From the NCBI GenBank assembly GCA_965230195.1, contig OZ245997.1, positions 1,550,001 to 1,614,000 on the forward strand: a stretch of DNA of 64,000 bases. Reading direction: 5' to 3'. The position numbers were made by a program, and so were the translations under genes. The notes under the pieces were generated by a model that made no database searches, had not been told where the DNA came from, and saw nothing but the letters and a program-made list of their open reading frames with translations. Shown here piece after piece: positions 43,096 to 53,808 of this stretch (the stretch's first letter is position 1; each line of letters begins with the position of its first letter). The stretch is from Putridiphycobacter sp965230195. GTDB taxonomy: Bacteria > Bacteroidota > Bacteroidia > Flavobacteriales_D > Crocinitomicaceae.

Positions 43096-45003
43096 TTAGA
43101 GCAAAAAGTATTTCTGTATTTCGGAAGTTTTGTCCGTCCGTCTGTTGTCGTCTTCGTGTTCTTGGTAAGAAATCTTGAGAGCAGTTGAAATTTGTTTGTG
43201 TTACAACGCTGCCGCAGCAGAGATTTGAAAGATTGTGCATTTCGCAAGCATAACAGTAACTTAAATTCCTATCTTCCACAGCTTCGTCGCAAATGGGGCA
43301 GCGCGCGACGCTGTCTCCGTCGATTGTCTGCAGCTTCAATCCCGTACGCAGTATACTGGAGACACCCGAGGGGTATGTCTCGTGAAGCGAGTGGACGAAC
43401 TGCGCTGTCAAGGACTGCACAGATGTCACATCACGCGGCATTCTTGCACCAGCGGTCTCGTATCCTTTGAAATGACAGTAGTATGCGACATCGGCTGCCG
43501 AGAGCTCTTGCAATAGGCGAACAAGAGTGACACCATTCGACGAGAGATACCGCCGATCGCAAAGCTGTAATCCATAGGGGACACCGAATCCACCTCCGCT
43601 GCACGAGGAAGCCAGCAGATTCTGTGTCAACGCAGTCGATGTCTCCAGCGACATAAGGACATTGCATCCCAAACGCTGGGCTTGGCTGATCAGGTAACGC
43701 CTTTGGTGCGTTTTCTCCAGAACCTGTCGACTGGTCTCGTCCAGTTCGGGGTATTGTTCATTCCAATCGATCGCCTCTAACTTCCCCGTGCGAAATTCGA
43801 CGTCTTTGGATGCAGCGCCATGTCGTTCGAGGATTCTTTTTTCGACGACGGCGTTGTCGGAACGAGAGGCGTCTTGGAGAATGGTTAGGCCAAAGTACGT
43901 CTTTCCGCGTCGCACGGAATCGGAATCGGGGTGACGGTAAAGGAGAAGCAGATCCAAGGCGCTTAGTGCTTCGGCAGTCCCAGAGCCTTCGATCAGGATG
44001 TGATCGCCGGGTCGAATGGCGCCTTTCGTTTTGAAGAGAGATCGGAATTTCGTTTCGACGTGATTGACGTGACAAGCAACGCACAGAGCGTCTCCCTGCC
44101 GAACTAGCACCGACGCCAAGGCATCGCAACACTTGACACATCTCACCGTTCTGCGCTCAGAACGTCCCTTGACGAACAGAGCGAGCTGCACTGGCGAACG
44201 CCTCACTGTGTCCACTTCGAGTTCGGAAGGAAATGTTTTCTTCCTAAGTCCGGCCTCACTCGCCATTTCCAGAATTCGATTGTCACTGACTCCACGAACG
44301 ACATATGACAACAACAGCCTCGCTCTGGGGAAAGCGTGGAGAATGGCGGCTACGGTTTCGAAGAAGGCCGCCGTTCCGTTCTCCGAATACACCACATCCC
44401 CAGCGACGATCCAGTGGAGCTCTGTGCACTCGGCCAGGACATCACGAAGATCTCTTTCGTTTCCCCAGACGAGACGTCGATGGAGGATTTCTGTCGAAGA
44501 CGCAAAATGCTGAACATTGCGCTGGATATTGCGCTGTGCCACGTCCAGTACATCCTCACACCCGTCTGTCAGGACACATTTCCGTGCACCCCCCATAGCG
44601 GCGGCCATCGATGGCAATGGCACGGCGCCACATCCCATCTCCAGAACAACGCCGTCTTCAAAATACACGGCCTTCTGCATCAAGAACTGCCCGAGCTCCT
44701 CTCCGCCTTCCCATCGCATGATCCCTTCCAGACAAACGCAGCTCGCGACGTCACTGAAGCGCACTTCTCCATCCACCTACCTGTCTTGTTCAACGTATGG
44801 CCACAAATGCGACGAACGGCTTCGACAAGGAGACGTCGATTTCCCAGAGTGACGTCGCACAGCGCGAGTTGCGCATCCTCTTCCGCGACGTCGATATCGA
44901 AGAGGTTTCCAAATGCACCGTCTTGTGTTTCTCGCCGCCATTCAAGGACATCCACTCCTTCCTTTTGAAATCCAGGAGATTCGTCATCGAGATCTGTGGC
45001 CAT
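43096..45003 (-). CDS. CTU2: fusion of a METTL21-type protein methyltransferase and CTU2/NCS2 tRNA thiolation protein
   Basis: Exons 45003-44781, 44724-43208, 43173-43096; 1818 nt, 605 aa. The N-terminal half is a seven-beta-strand methyltransferase of family 16: WEGGEELGQFL, motif I VVLEMGCGAVPLPSMAAAMG, LTDGCEDVLDVAQRNIQRN, and the diagnostic GDVVYSENG (DxxY). With no stop or intron it runs into CTU2: CVKCCDALASVLVRQGDALC, HVETKFRSLFKTK, PGDHILIEGSGTAEALSALD, then RCPICDEAVEDRNLSYCYAC. CTU2 works with CTU1 to 2-thiolate U34 of tRNAs for Lys, Gln and Glu. The last exon (DDNRRTDKTSEIQKYFLL) resembles the usual CTU2 ending. Its intron, 43174-43207, is only 34 nt. Confidence 0.85.
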
Positions 45004-45315
45004 TCGAGTTGGCAGATGGTGCGTCGTGACGGTCGATTTTCGTAGTATAAATTGACTAAAGGATTACGTTAACGTCCATCCGTCGCAAATTGTCGACAGT
45101 GTTGTTGCTGTTGTTGTCCTTGGGTTGCTTTTTGCTTGTTGCATTCTGGAACTCCATCAGATATCCTTGGACGCATTCGACAATACCGTCGCTTGACAAT
45201 ACGGACGAGGGACATTGCGCGTCACGTCGCGCCTCGAATTGCGTTGAGCGTGTGTGCGCCAGACGAACAGAACAACGAACAGCTGTTTATGCCGGCGTTT
45301 TATGACGACGAGAGA

Positions 45316-46895
45316 ATGGCATCCCATGACGAATCCAAGTGGCATTCATTGCAGTGCTTCGGTGTTCGCACCCCCGCCGAACAAGTGGGGAGCCCAAGTC
45401 TATCAACGGTGGGATGCGAGTCGGATGGGTTTAAGGTGGATGACGCGGATATCATCTCGACAATGGACTTTGACGTTTCGGGAGATTTCCTGGCAACGGG
45501 AGACAAGGGAGGCCGTGTGGTCGTGTTCGAACGGATGCCATTTCGTGAAAACCTCCCTTCTCCCATCTCTGACTCCCCTCCCGCATCTCCGTCCACCAAA
45601 ATGAAACATCGGCAGCAACCTTCCTACGAATTTAGGTCCTACGTCATGTCACTTCCCAATGTGTAATGTCACTCATGCGTGTGTGCATGTGTAGGTATTG
45701 TACTGAATTGCAGTCTCATCTGCCAGAGTTTGATTATTTGAAGAGTTTGGAGATAGAAGAGAAAATCAACAAGATTCGATGGTGCCGTAGCTATAATTCT
45801 TCCAAATTGCTTCTGTCGACGAATGACAAGACAATCAAGCTCTGGCGCGTTTCGCATCAGAAACTGAAGCATGTGTCGAATTTCAACTTTGCTGTCAGCT
45901 CAAAGCCTGGAGCAGAGTTGACTTCCAAGTCCGTCATTTCGGATCACAAATCGAGACAGTCTTCATTGATTCGCGCATTCAGAGATGACACAGATCTGGA
46001 TTTGTCGCAGGCAGCTTTGAGACTGCCAAAGGTAGTTACCAAGGAGAATGTGATTCACACCAAGAACATGCGTGTCTTCAGTAATGCTCATGCCTATCAT
46101 ATTAATTCTATCTCGGTGAATAGTGATCAAGAGACATTCCTCTCTGCAGATGACTTGCGAATAAATCTGTGGAATCTGGAAGTCACCCACACAAGCTTCA
46201 ATATCGTCGACCTCAAGCCAGAGAGCATGGAGGATCTCACGGAGGTCATTACGTGTGCAGAGTGTCATCCAGAGAACTGTGCTCTGTTCGCGTACTCCAG
46301 TAGCAAGGGACTCAGTCGTCTTGTGGATATGCGACAGAGAGCGCTCTGCGACTACGATGACAGTGCCGTACTCTTTGAGAGCCCAGAGGATCCGCAGAAC
46401 CATTCCCTGTTCTCAGAAATCGTCAACAGCATCTCAGATATGAAATTCAGTGGAAATGGGCGTTATCTGTTGACGCGGGATTACCTAACTCTGAAGATCT
46501 GGGATCTGGCAATGCACACACATCCATTGCAGGTTTTTAACGTCCATGATCATCTCAGAGGGAAGCTCTATGATCTGTACGAGTGTGACCGAATATTTGA
46601 TAAGTTCACATGTTGTTTGAGTCACGATGGGCAGCATGCGATGACTGGCACCTACGATGGCTATTTTCGAGTATTCGGCCTGAATGATGGCTCAGATTCT
46701 TGGGTGAATGTGAACGCAGAAGATCCGAATTTTGAAGAGAAGCATCACAGGGAGGCAGCAGCCCCTTCTGGAGATGTGGATGTCACCAATCTCTCCTTGG
46801 CTGACAACATATACCAAATGGCATGGCATCCCCATGCAGATGTCGCCGCCATAGCAGCATCCAACAGTTTTTATGTCTTTTCTGCCCAAAGCTAA
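45316..46895 (+). CDS. PP2A regulatory subunit B (B55/PR55 family)
   Basis: WD40 regulatory subunit that targets protein phosphatase 2A. Exons 45316-45635 and 45695-46895; 59-nt intron; 506 aa. Conserved B55 blocks: ADIISTMDFDVSGDFLATGD, KGGRVVVFER, PEFDYLKSLEIEEKINKIRW, STNDKTIKLWRVS, NAHAYHINSISVNSDQETFL, SADDLRINLWNLE, SNFSEI-like SLFSEIVNSISDMKFSGNGR and YLLTRDYLTLKIWDL. It is about 50 residues longer than the animal proteins because of an N-terminal extension and a Pro/Ser insertion (PSPISDSPPASPSTK). An upstream in-frame ATG (MPAFYDDER) is an alternative start. Confidence 0.95.
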
Positions 46896-47515
46896 TTATT
46901 TCTCGAGGTGCTCTCGCCGTCACACTGTGCCCCTATCATCTACACATGGGACACATCTTTAGGACTGTACGATACGATACCACCAGGACCAAGCACAGAA
47001 TTTGGTTTGGAGGAGATACGATTCGACTGAAGCTGGGCTGACGGTGTTGCTCTTTGCTGTCTCTTCACTCTGTGTTTTCTTCGCAGCTCTGCGTTTGTGC
47101 GCGATGAGAGAGTTAACATGTGTTGTGTGTGTTGTCTCTGTGTCACAAAGTTTTGTTAGTAGTTAACCACCACACCACATCATGCATAACCCATCTGGGC
47201 GATGACGCTTTCTGACTGGTCTGAATGGATGCCTATTCTGCATGACGGAATTTGACCTCCGTTTCTCTCATTTTTATTATTGTTTGGGTGGGCCTCAAGC
47301 GTCGCCGTTAAATGGATGTCCACGATGTTCTTTCTTCTGGCCAAAGTCTACTGGAAACCTGCGCACTCATCCAAATTATCTTTTAAAAAAGATTTCATCT
47401 TAGATTTGTTTTAACGGACATCGGCGAAATGTGTAAACAGGTGTCAACTGAGTGGTCGGTCAGTCGGTCGTTCTTTCGTTAGTAGATGATAAGTAACGAC
47501 ACCAACAAATAAACG
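46896..47515. other. intergenic region
   Basis: 620 bp between PP2A B55 and the uroporphyrinogen-III synthase gene, both on plus. T/G-rich, with TGTGTTGTGTGTGTTGT at about 47115-47140 and a GGTCGGTCAGTCGGTCG run just before the HEM4 start at 47453-47470. No gene seen. Confidence 0.4.
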
Positions 47516-48673
47516 ATGATCTCTGCACACCCTCCATCCATGCCTCTCCAGAACAAACGCATACTGATCACAGGTAAGCCATGAAGGCGATGACGGCTTT
47601 GACGTCGACGCGATCGCCTCGAGGTAGCGCCAAGGCAGTACGCAAGGAAGTTATCGTCACTGCTGATCGACGCGCAAGCACGACCCATTTGGTTACCGGC
47701 TATCGAGATCACACACCTTCCACTCGCAGAGCGTCCCAAAGTGCATCTCGACACGCCGGTCTCTTAGATGCCAGATCGAGCGGCGAACGTAGATCGATGC
47801 CGTGCTGAAAAGGCTGCCCGAATTCTCACACATCGCCTTTACGTCAAAAAACGGCATCGATGCTGTTTTACAAAGATTAAACGACCGCTTCCCCAGAAGC
47901 AGAGATCTGGTTGAGTACATCCAGAAATGTGACATCCAGATCTGTGCTCTCGGAGCAGATGCCGAACAACTGAAACACTACAACCTCCATGCCGACATTC
48001 TGCCTGAGGATGTGAGCAGAGACGATCGATCGATGCAGGCCAAACAAGGAATGCATGATGGTCTGTTGTGCATCAGGCAAGTACAATGGGTTTGGTCAGA
48101 GCACTTCAGGAACGACAGGAACTGAATGGATCCAAGATTCTCTGTCCCGTGCCTTCCGTTCGAGGTCTGCCATTCCCTTAACGCTCGTCAGGATGCGTGA
48201 CGACGATTGGCATCAGATGGATTGACCGAGCCAGTTGTCGTGCCACGTTTTCTCAAGGCACTCAGAGATGGAGGAGCAGATGCTGTGCGCCTCGATGCCT
48301 ATGTGACACAACCTGGTTGCAGTTTTGAAGCTTGTGCGGCTGAACGCCGACTGTTGCAGGATGGGAACATCGATGTCATCCTCTTTACATCAACAGCCGA
48401 GGTCTGCCCATCGATTTATACGCGAAAGAAATAATGAAAACGTAGGCTCAGGGATTGATTCAATGCATGGGATCAGCAGAATCCGTTCGTCGTTGGATCA
48501 CACGGTCGTCGACCGCTATGGCAGCCCACGGCCCCTTTACCGCCGCAGGCGTTGAAAGCTGCCTCGGTCTTCCTGTCCGTGTGGTCTCCAAGAATTACAC
48601 GACTTTTAATGGCGTCATAAGCGCCCTAGAGCAGTCATTTATGTCACAATACTGTAGACTAAGTGCCAGCTGA
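47516..48673 (+). CDS. uroporphyrinogen-III synthase (HEM4/HemD)
   Basis: Closes hydroxymethylbilane to uroporphyrinogen III in haem and chlorophyll synthesis. Exons 47516-47573, 47628-47740, 47793-48011, 48077-48164, 48217-48401, 48446-48673; 891 nt, 296 aa, normal length. Features: KRILITAPRQYARKLSSLL; HIAFTSKNGIDAVLQRL; a central ICALGADAEQLKHYNL; RDGLTEPVVVPRFLKALRDG; VILFTSTAEAQGLIQ; and the family's best-conserved end AAHGPFTAAGVESCLGLPVR followed by NYTTFNGVISALEQ. The sequence is weakly conserved in all organisms, but this order is diagnostic. No strong targeting peptide is visible, so plastid versus cytosol cannot be judged. The second intron could be 34 nt instead of 52 nt if the donor at 47759 is used. 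Confidence 0.88.
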
Positions 48674-48780
48674 ATGATTGCATACTCGATACATTTTGAT
48701 CTTAATCTCTATAGCCAATTGTCCTTTGTGCAGACTCATTCAGAAAAGAAAATAGAAACCCCCCATCATCCAATCATCGT

Positions 48781-49770
48781 TCAAGCCCCCCTCGCCGTCG
48801 TAAAAATTCGCCCCACTAAAATAGCGACGCCGGTAAAAATTCCGGCTAAAAGTAATCCTCTCTTGATAAATGGCTTCTCGGGGGCAGGTGTTGGACGTCT
48901 CTGTACATCTCGTGGATTGTCTTCAATGATCTTCTGAACGTAAGTACCAGCCGTCGTACTCCCAGAAATTGCAGCGCCTGTCTGACAACGCAATGCCGTC
49001 GTCGCTTTCTGCGCGTCACTATCGACACAAAAAACATATCGCTCGATCCATTCACCCTCTCCATCGATCGGCATCACCTGGTTTCGCTGTCTTTCGCCGT
49101 GTCCTGAATCTCGTGAATGTTCTGAGGCAATGTATGATTCAAGTGTGATGCCGGTGTCTTCCAATTGTCCAAGGCAGGGGAAGGATCAGCCGCCAGTGGC
49201 GACAGACATGGTGCATGAGGAGAATCGGTTAACGCAGCCGTACTATCAAAACTCGTTGTATGTGTCAGAATACAGGGATGTGGTCTTGGCTCGATCTCCG
49301 GCTCCGTCTCAGGCTCAGGTTCCTGAGACGCTTGTCGGAGATCGTTTTCTGTCAACGCGACATCGACAGACTCGACACGATTCGGCAGTGGCAATTCTTC
49401 CTCCGCCGTCGAAAAGGGGAAGGGCTCCGTCGGGAAGAAGCAATTCACATCGGCAGCACTGTGGGGACGAAGATCCCCCAGAACATCGCTTTCCGACGTC
49501 TGCGCTCCGCGGCGCTCCGGCAACGGACTCACGCCTCCCTCGATTCGCTGACTACATGACAGGATCGCATGGTGGCAGTCCATACGTCGTGTGACCAAAC
49601 CTGTTGCCGGTGCTGTTGCGGCGCAGTCGTGTCGCGTCGGTATAGGTGTCGCGATAGGCGTTTTCAACCTCTTCTGACATACCTTGCACCACCGTGTCCC
49701 AGTCGTGGTCTGCGTCGATGACGAAGTTCTCGAGGCCGTCTTCTCCTGAACTGCTCTCGCTGTCGGGCAT
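48781..49770 (-). CDS. hypothetical tail-anchored protein
   Basis: Exons 49770-49601, 49551-49078 and 49018-48781 (882 nt, 293 aa), with possible further exons upstream since the frame is open to about 49830. The body is acidic and low-complexity (MPDSESSSGEDGLENF, SQEPEPETEPEIEPRP). It ends in a basic linker and a single hydrophobic segment at the very C-terminus (KRGLLLAGIFTGVAILVGRI), which fits a tail anchor in the ER, mitochondrial or plastid outer membrane. No domain recognised. Confidence 0.55.
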
Positions 49771-49830
49771 TCCAAAGTCACAGGCGCTTTGGAGGGCACG
49801 TTCTCCTCTCAATTCCGCTAAACGATTGCC

Positions 49831-51125
49831 TGGGCACAGAAACGGACGATTTGGAAAGTCCTTCGTTTAAAAGGTTATGAGTACGTGGATTGATGTCAAC
49901 TGATTGGCTCCTTAAATGCAATCCATCATTACAGAAGAAATCAAATAGACATCTGAGTTCTTACCTTCTGCCTCGGTAGGAGTGAGGAGTGTATCTTTCT
50001 CTTTGTAGAAAAGACTTCCGCTTGTAAAGTGAAGTAACCGTCTGTCTCATGAAGTTCGGAAGTTCCTCCTGAGTTCCCTAGAAACAGCCACACCGTGCTT
50101 TCGGGTCACGACCCAAACGGGCGCGTACTGTTCTGAGAGCGCGTTGCGCGGCGTGTTTGGCTTTTATGGTATCTGATGCTTTGTATCTATTTTCAGTATT
50201 TTCGGATGAAACGTCGAAATTGGGGCCATCTAGACAAGAACGTGCTCAAAGCGAAACTCAGGAGAAACAGACGCCTACATGAAAAAGGCGAGGCCGCTCT
50301 TGAACTGCTGCTCGACTTCGCCATCTCACGGCGTCGCTGTTGCGATAATTAAATGTCCGACAGGAATCGCCTCAGCGTAACAGCGGTTCAGAGACTCAAT
50401 TCAAAACAAACCAAATTCGTGCCGTCACGTCAGCGTCAGCCCGGACCCTTTGACTTCCGTCTTGTCCGCATGTGCTTCAACGTCATAGCAAACCATCGTA
50501 GAATTCGTAGACATTCGCAGTGACACGTCAGACAACACAGTAGCTTCGAGCAGGAATCCACTGTACAGAATAGTTGACATCGAGCAGATTTTCGTCTGCT
50601 TTGCTAAGAAGGGACGCGCTGCGTGTCTGTGAGGCGAACGGCGACACGTCTCGGCTCGAGACAAGTGCCTTGAGACTGGCCATGCGAATTGTATACGTTC
50701 GCGCTGTGGTCACGTATCACGAGATAGCCATCCCTCTCTAAGAGATGCTAAGCGGATTCCGAACCACATATCTCCGCTCCGGAAGGGCGTTAAACGCAGA
50801 CTCGAGGCGTCGGCAACGGTAAAAACTGCATCGCGCGACGCCTCGAGCACTCGCCGATGGACAGAAGACGGATGGTGCACAACGGACTTCCGTGCACCTA
50901 GGAGGAAGCCATAGCGCCTCCTTTTAACGAGGCGAAGGCAAATCTGCGTTTTCGATACGGCCAACGAGTGGTTTGAGCGGATTTCTTAGAGATCGTTTAA
51001 CCGAAGGAACGACGGGTGCCTAGGGAGGGAACGGGCGACAATTGTCATCCAAACAGCAGTTTTGCCATCCCCGGTGTTTCCCTCACATTCATTTTGCGCG
51101 TCGTCCATACTTCGGAGGTCGAAAA
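49831..51125. other. region with only weak coding signals
   Basis: Frames on minus at 50425-50713 and 50710-50964 could be exons of a small gene (HPSSVHRRVLEASRDAVFTV, then SLLSKADENLLDVNYSVQW), but I could not join them in phase. No motif is present. The rest is unremarkable, moderately G/C-rich DNA upstream of the three-TM gene. Confidence 0.35.
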
Positions 51126-51833
51126 ATGAAGGTGTTGTACTGCGAGTTCTTGGGAGACGGCCGCGAGAATTGTCCCGAAGAGCTAAGCGACAGGGAAATT
51201 GAGGTCGATTCTCTACCTTGTGTCTACGACACGTTTCCCGCAGAACGAAACGTCTTCAACGGGGCGGCAGAAGTCGAGTACAATGAATACATTGGTGCCA
51301 TTCCTGTATGCGTGGCGCTCGGATTCACTGCACTTTGTGTCGCTGCCTTAGCAGCTCTCATCGTATTGGCTAGCTATCGCAATTATCCACTAAAAGCTGT
51401 TGTCCATATTCCCTATTTTGTCGGTTTTGTTTTTGTATGCGGGTGTGTCTCCATGGTCAGTGGGCTCCTTTTGTACCTTAAGGCGAATGACGATTCTCAC
51501 ATTTTTTGCCACAAGATCACTTCAAAACTTAGACCCTCTCTCACATGCACCAGCTTTTATCAGTGTAATGGTCTTGAATTGACGAAAGAGAACGAGCCCA
51601 TCACTAGATATGCCGAAGTGCTGGCGATCTTCTCGACAATAACTGCGTTTGCGACTCTGTTACTGGTCTGTCTGATTGGCATTTCTCTCCGTGCTCAGTG
51701 CGACAAGTGTCGGCCACTGAATGAGAATAAAAAGAGAGTCCATCCCTCCACAGACTCCCCCGGTCACGCATCCGTTGTTGTCCATGTCACATCGACGTTA
51801 GAGAAAACAGATAAGCTTGGGACACACGACTGA
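51126..51833 (+). CDS. three-TM membrane protein, tandem paralogue A
   Basis: Single-exon frame, 235 aa from the ATG at 51126. It begins MKVLYCEFLGDGREN, then EVDSLPCVYDTF. Three hydrophobic segments follow: IPVCVALGFTALCVAALAAL, VHIPYFVGFVFVCGCVSMVS and LAIFSTITAFATLLLVCLIG. A Cys-containing loop between TM2 and TM3 includes FYQCNGLELTKENE. The C-terminal tail is polar and Ser/His-rich. I know no family with this layout; it is loosely tetraspanin- or claudin-like, but no CCG or W-GLW-C-C motif is present. It shares its N-terminal motif and loop with the gene at 53119. Confidence 0.7.
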   Translation: MKVLYCEFLGDGRENCPEELSDREIEVDSLPCVYDTFPAERNVFNGAAEVEYNEYIGAIPVCVALGFTALCVAALAALIVLASYRNYPLKAVVHIPYFVGFVFVCGCVSMVSGLLLYLKANDDSHIFCHKITSKLRPSLTCTSFYQCNGLELTKENEPITRYAEVLAIFSTITAFATLLLVCLIGISLRAQCDKCRPLNENKKRVHPSTDSPGHASVVVHVTSTLEKTDKLGTHD

Positions 51834-53118
51834 CTCTCCAATGCCGTTAAAATGCGTACGTAATGTGATGTCTGTCTGGCTGATATTTTTCTTTGCACAA
51901 AAGATGATCATCTCGTCCCGACTCACCACTCCTGCACACATTGATTGAACACAATGGTGCGCTTTGGCGCATCTGACGCGGAGCCAATGTCAACTCTTCG
52001 TTTATGGCCCTAACTCACACCGTGGACCGTTTAGACTGTTTCTTTCCTGTTAGAGAAATAAGAATCTGAAAGGCACCATTCACACGACTGTTAGATTCTG
52101 ACACGAGTTTGCCATTTGTCGATGTTTGATGCTCGACGCTCCGAGGCTCAATGGACAGACAACAAATAACATCACGCGATTTTTTGAAATGGTGGAGGGA
52201 AGTGAGCGTGGAACTTGTTTGTACTTCTTTCTGCATCATTTCTGATGTCCATTCGATTATTTCGCAAGACCATGTAATGATGACTCAGGCGTGTTGGTTT
52301 CTGCGTCGGAAAGGGCGAAAAACGAAAGGACGCTAGAAGAGGCGTGGCGTTCCGAAGCCTCTGACGCAGTTCTCAACCGCGTCGTTCCAGAGAGATTCAC
52401 GACGAAATTCGTACGTCACTCGAAACATGCTTTCGCCGATGTTATCGTACGAATGACCAGACCGACCGTACAGAGAATTGCTGGGCGAATCGGTAACTAC
52501 CCATTTCACGAATCCACTACAAAGACGCGATGTGGCAAACGCAGCATTCCAAAAAGCCGAGAGGGAAGGAGAGGTATGCACAGACGCGGAGGTCTACAAC
52601 AGTCGCCTTTCCGCTCAAGCACCGCCGTTGTCTTTTCTCAGCTTCACGTCATGCTTCTCGCAAACACGCGGTCGAGGCGGCACGAAAAAAAGGCAAGAGG
52701 TTTTGGTGAACGAACGGAGTTGGAAGCGAGGGACGAAGTCTTGATGTCGGACCGATTATCAGAAGTATCCGTGAAAACCGGTTTCCATCGAACGAAGCGC
52801 GTTTAAGGCGACGAACGAAGAGAGAGGGTGCTGTAGGCACGTCCAAAGTAGAAATGTCCATATCGCGGCCTTTGGCAGATACCTCCATTGCGGAACAACG
52901 AATGGTTCACGTTTGATTTGTCGAAAGCGCTGCCGCGCAGGTGAACCATCCTCCGACACACGTGGTAGCATATGTGGTAGCATATGAGGCTGAAAACAGC
53001 ATCCGCGTTCATCTCCAGCCGCTTGCGTCCTTTGGAGTCAAAACCCCTCCCGTGTGTTTTTCTCTTGTATCCTTGCGCTGTTGGTTGAGTTTACGTTCTC
53101 TATATCGACGTCAAGTGG
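51834..53118. other. spacer between tandem paralogues
   Basis: A plus frame 52291-52806 (basic, KNERTLEEAWRSEASDAV) has coding-like composition in its first 60 residues and might be a small gene or an exon, but no start, splice path or homology supports it. There is a short direct repeat of CATATGTGGTAG at about 52971-52985. Nothing else noted. Confidence 0.35.
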
Positions 53119-53808
53119 ATGAAAGTCCGGAGATGCGAGCTGTTTGGGGCGAAGGGAGGATGCTCTGGCGATGAAGTGGAAAGAGTGGAAGTCGATGCAC
53201 CGCCTTGCTTTTACGACGTATTCGATTCTTCGAATTTAGTCGAAGGCGGTACCTTCGTCGACGACTTCCAAAACATCAAGTGGCTTTACGCCAGTCTGAT
53301 AGTTGGGTCCATTGTCACGTGCTTTGCACTTGTTGGATGGTGTTTGATTGCAACGTCCCGACAGAAAAACCGCTTCAACTTCAGCGTGCATCACACGGCG
53401 ATTTCGGCTTTCGCGCTGCTGGTAGGCGTCGGGATTTTGGTTACAGGTTTCATCTTGAACAGTAAAATCCGTCATGACTTCGATGTACGTTGCCGTCAAG
53501 AGCAGTACGTTTACGAGCGACCTTCTGGATACACGAACAGAGAAGAGTGCGCCAGCCGGTTCTGGTGTAATGGAGACGAGCTGTCAGAAGAAAACGCATC
53601 CCTGGACCATGCTGTGAGTTATTTGTTCATCATTTCGGCTGCCGTCGCGGGTAGTTTGACGGCCAGCCTGATTTGCTTGTCGCTTGCCATCTGTCGCTCT
53701 CTGTGCTCCGACCGCGACCTCCATCTGAGTGGTCGTGGAGGAGGAATGCCGGCGGTGGTTCAAGTGGAGATGCCACCCGCGTCCCAGACGGAAGCGCTCT
53801 CGGTTTGA
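53119..53808 (+). CDS. three-TM membrane protein, tandem paralogue B
   Basis: Single-exon frame, 229 aa. It begins MKVRRCELFGAKGG, then VEVDAPPCFYDVFDSS, the same pattern (MKV..CE..G, VD..PC.YD.F) as paralogue A. Three hydrophobic segments: LYASLIVGSIVTCFALVGWC, AISAFALLVGVGILVTGFIL and LFIISAAVAGSLTASLICLS. The TM2-TM3 loop carries four Cys and FWCNGDELSEENA, matching FYQCNGLELTKENE in A. The tail is short, with PAVVQVEMPPASQTEAL. The pair diverged well past the point of DNA similarity, so the duplication is old. Function unknown. Confidence 0.7.
   Translation: MKVRRCELFGAKGGCSGDEVERVEVDAPPCFYDVFDSSNLVEGGTFVDDFQNIKWLYASLIVGSIVTCFALVGWCLIATSRQKNRFNFSVHHTAISAFALLVGVGILVTGFILNSKIRHDFDVRCRQEQYVYERPSGYTNREECASRFWCNGDELSEENASLDHAVSYLFIISAAVAGSLTASLICLSLAICRSLCSDRDLHLSGRGGGMPAVVQVEMPPASQTEALSV

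Noticed and set aside
51126..51833. Assignment of the three-TM proteins as tetraspanins
   Set aside because: Only three TM segments, and no CCG motif in the loop, so the family label is not justified.
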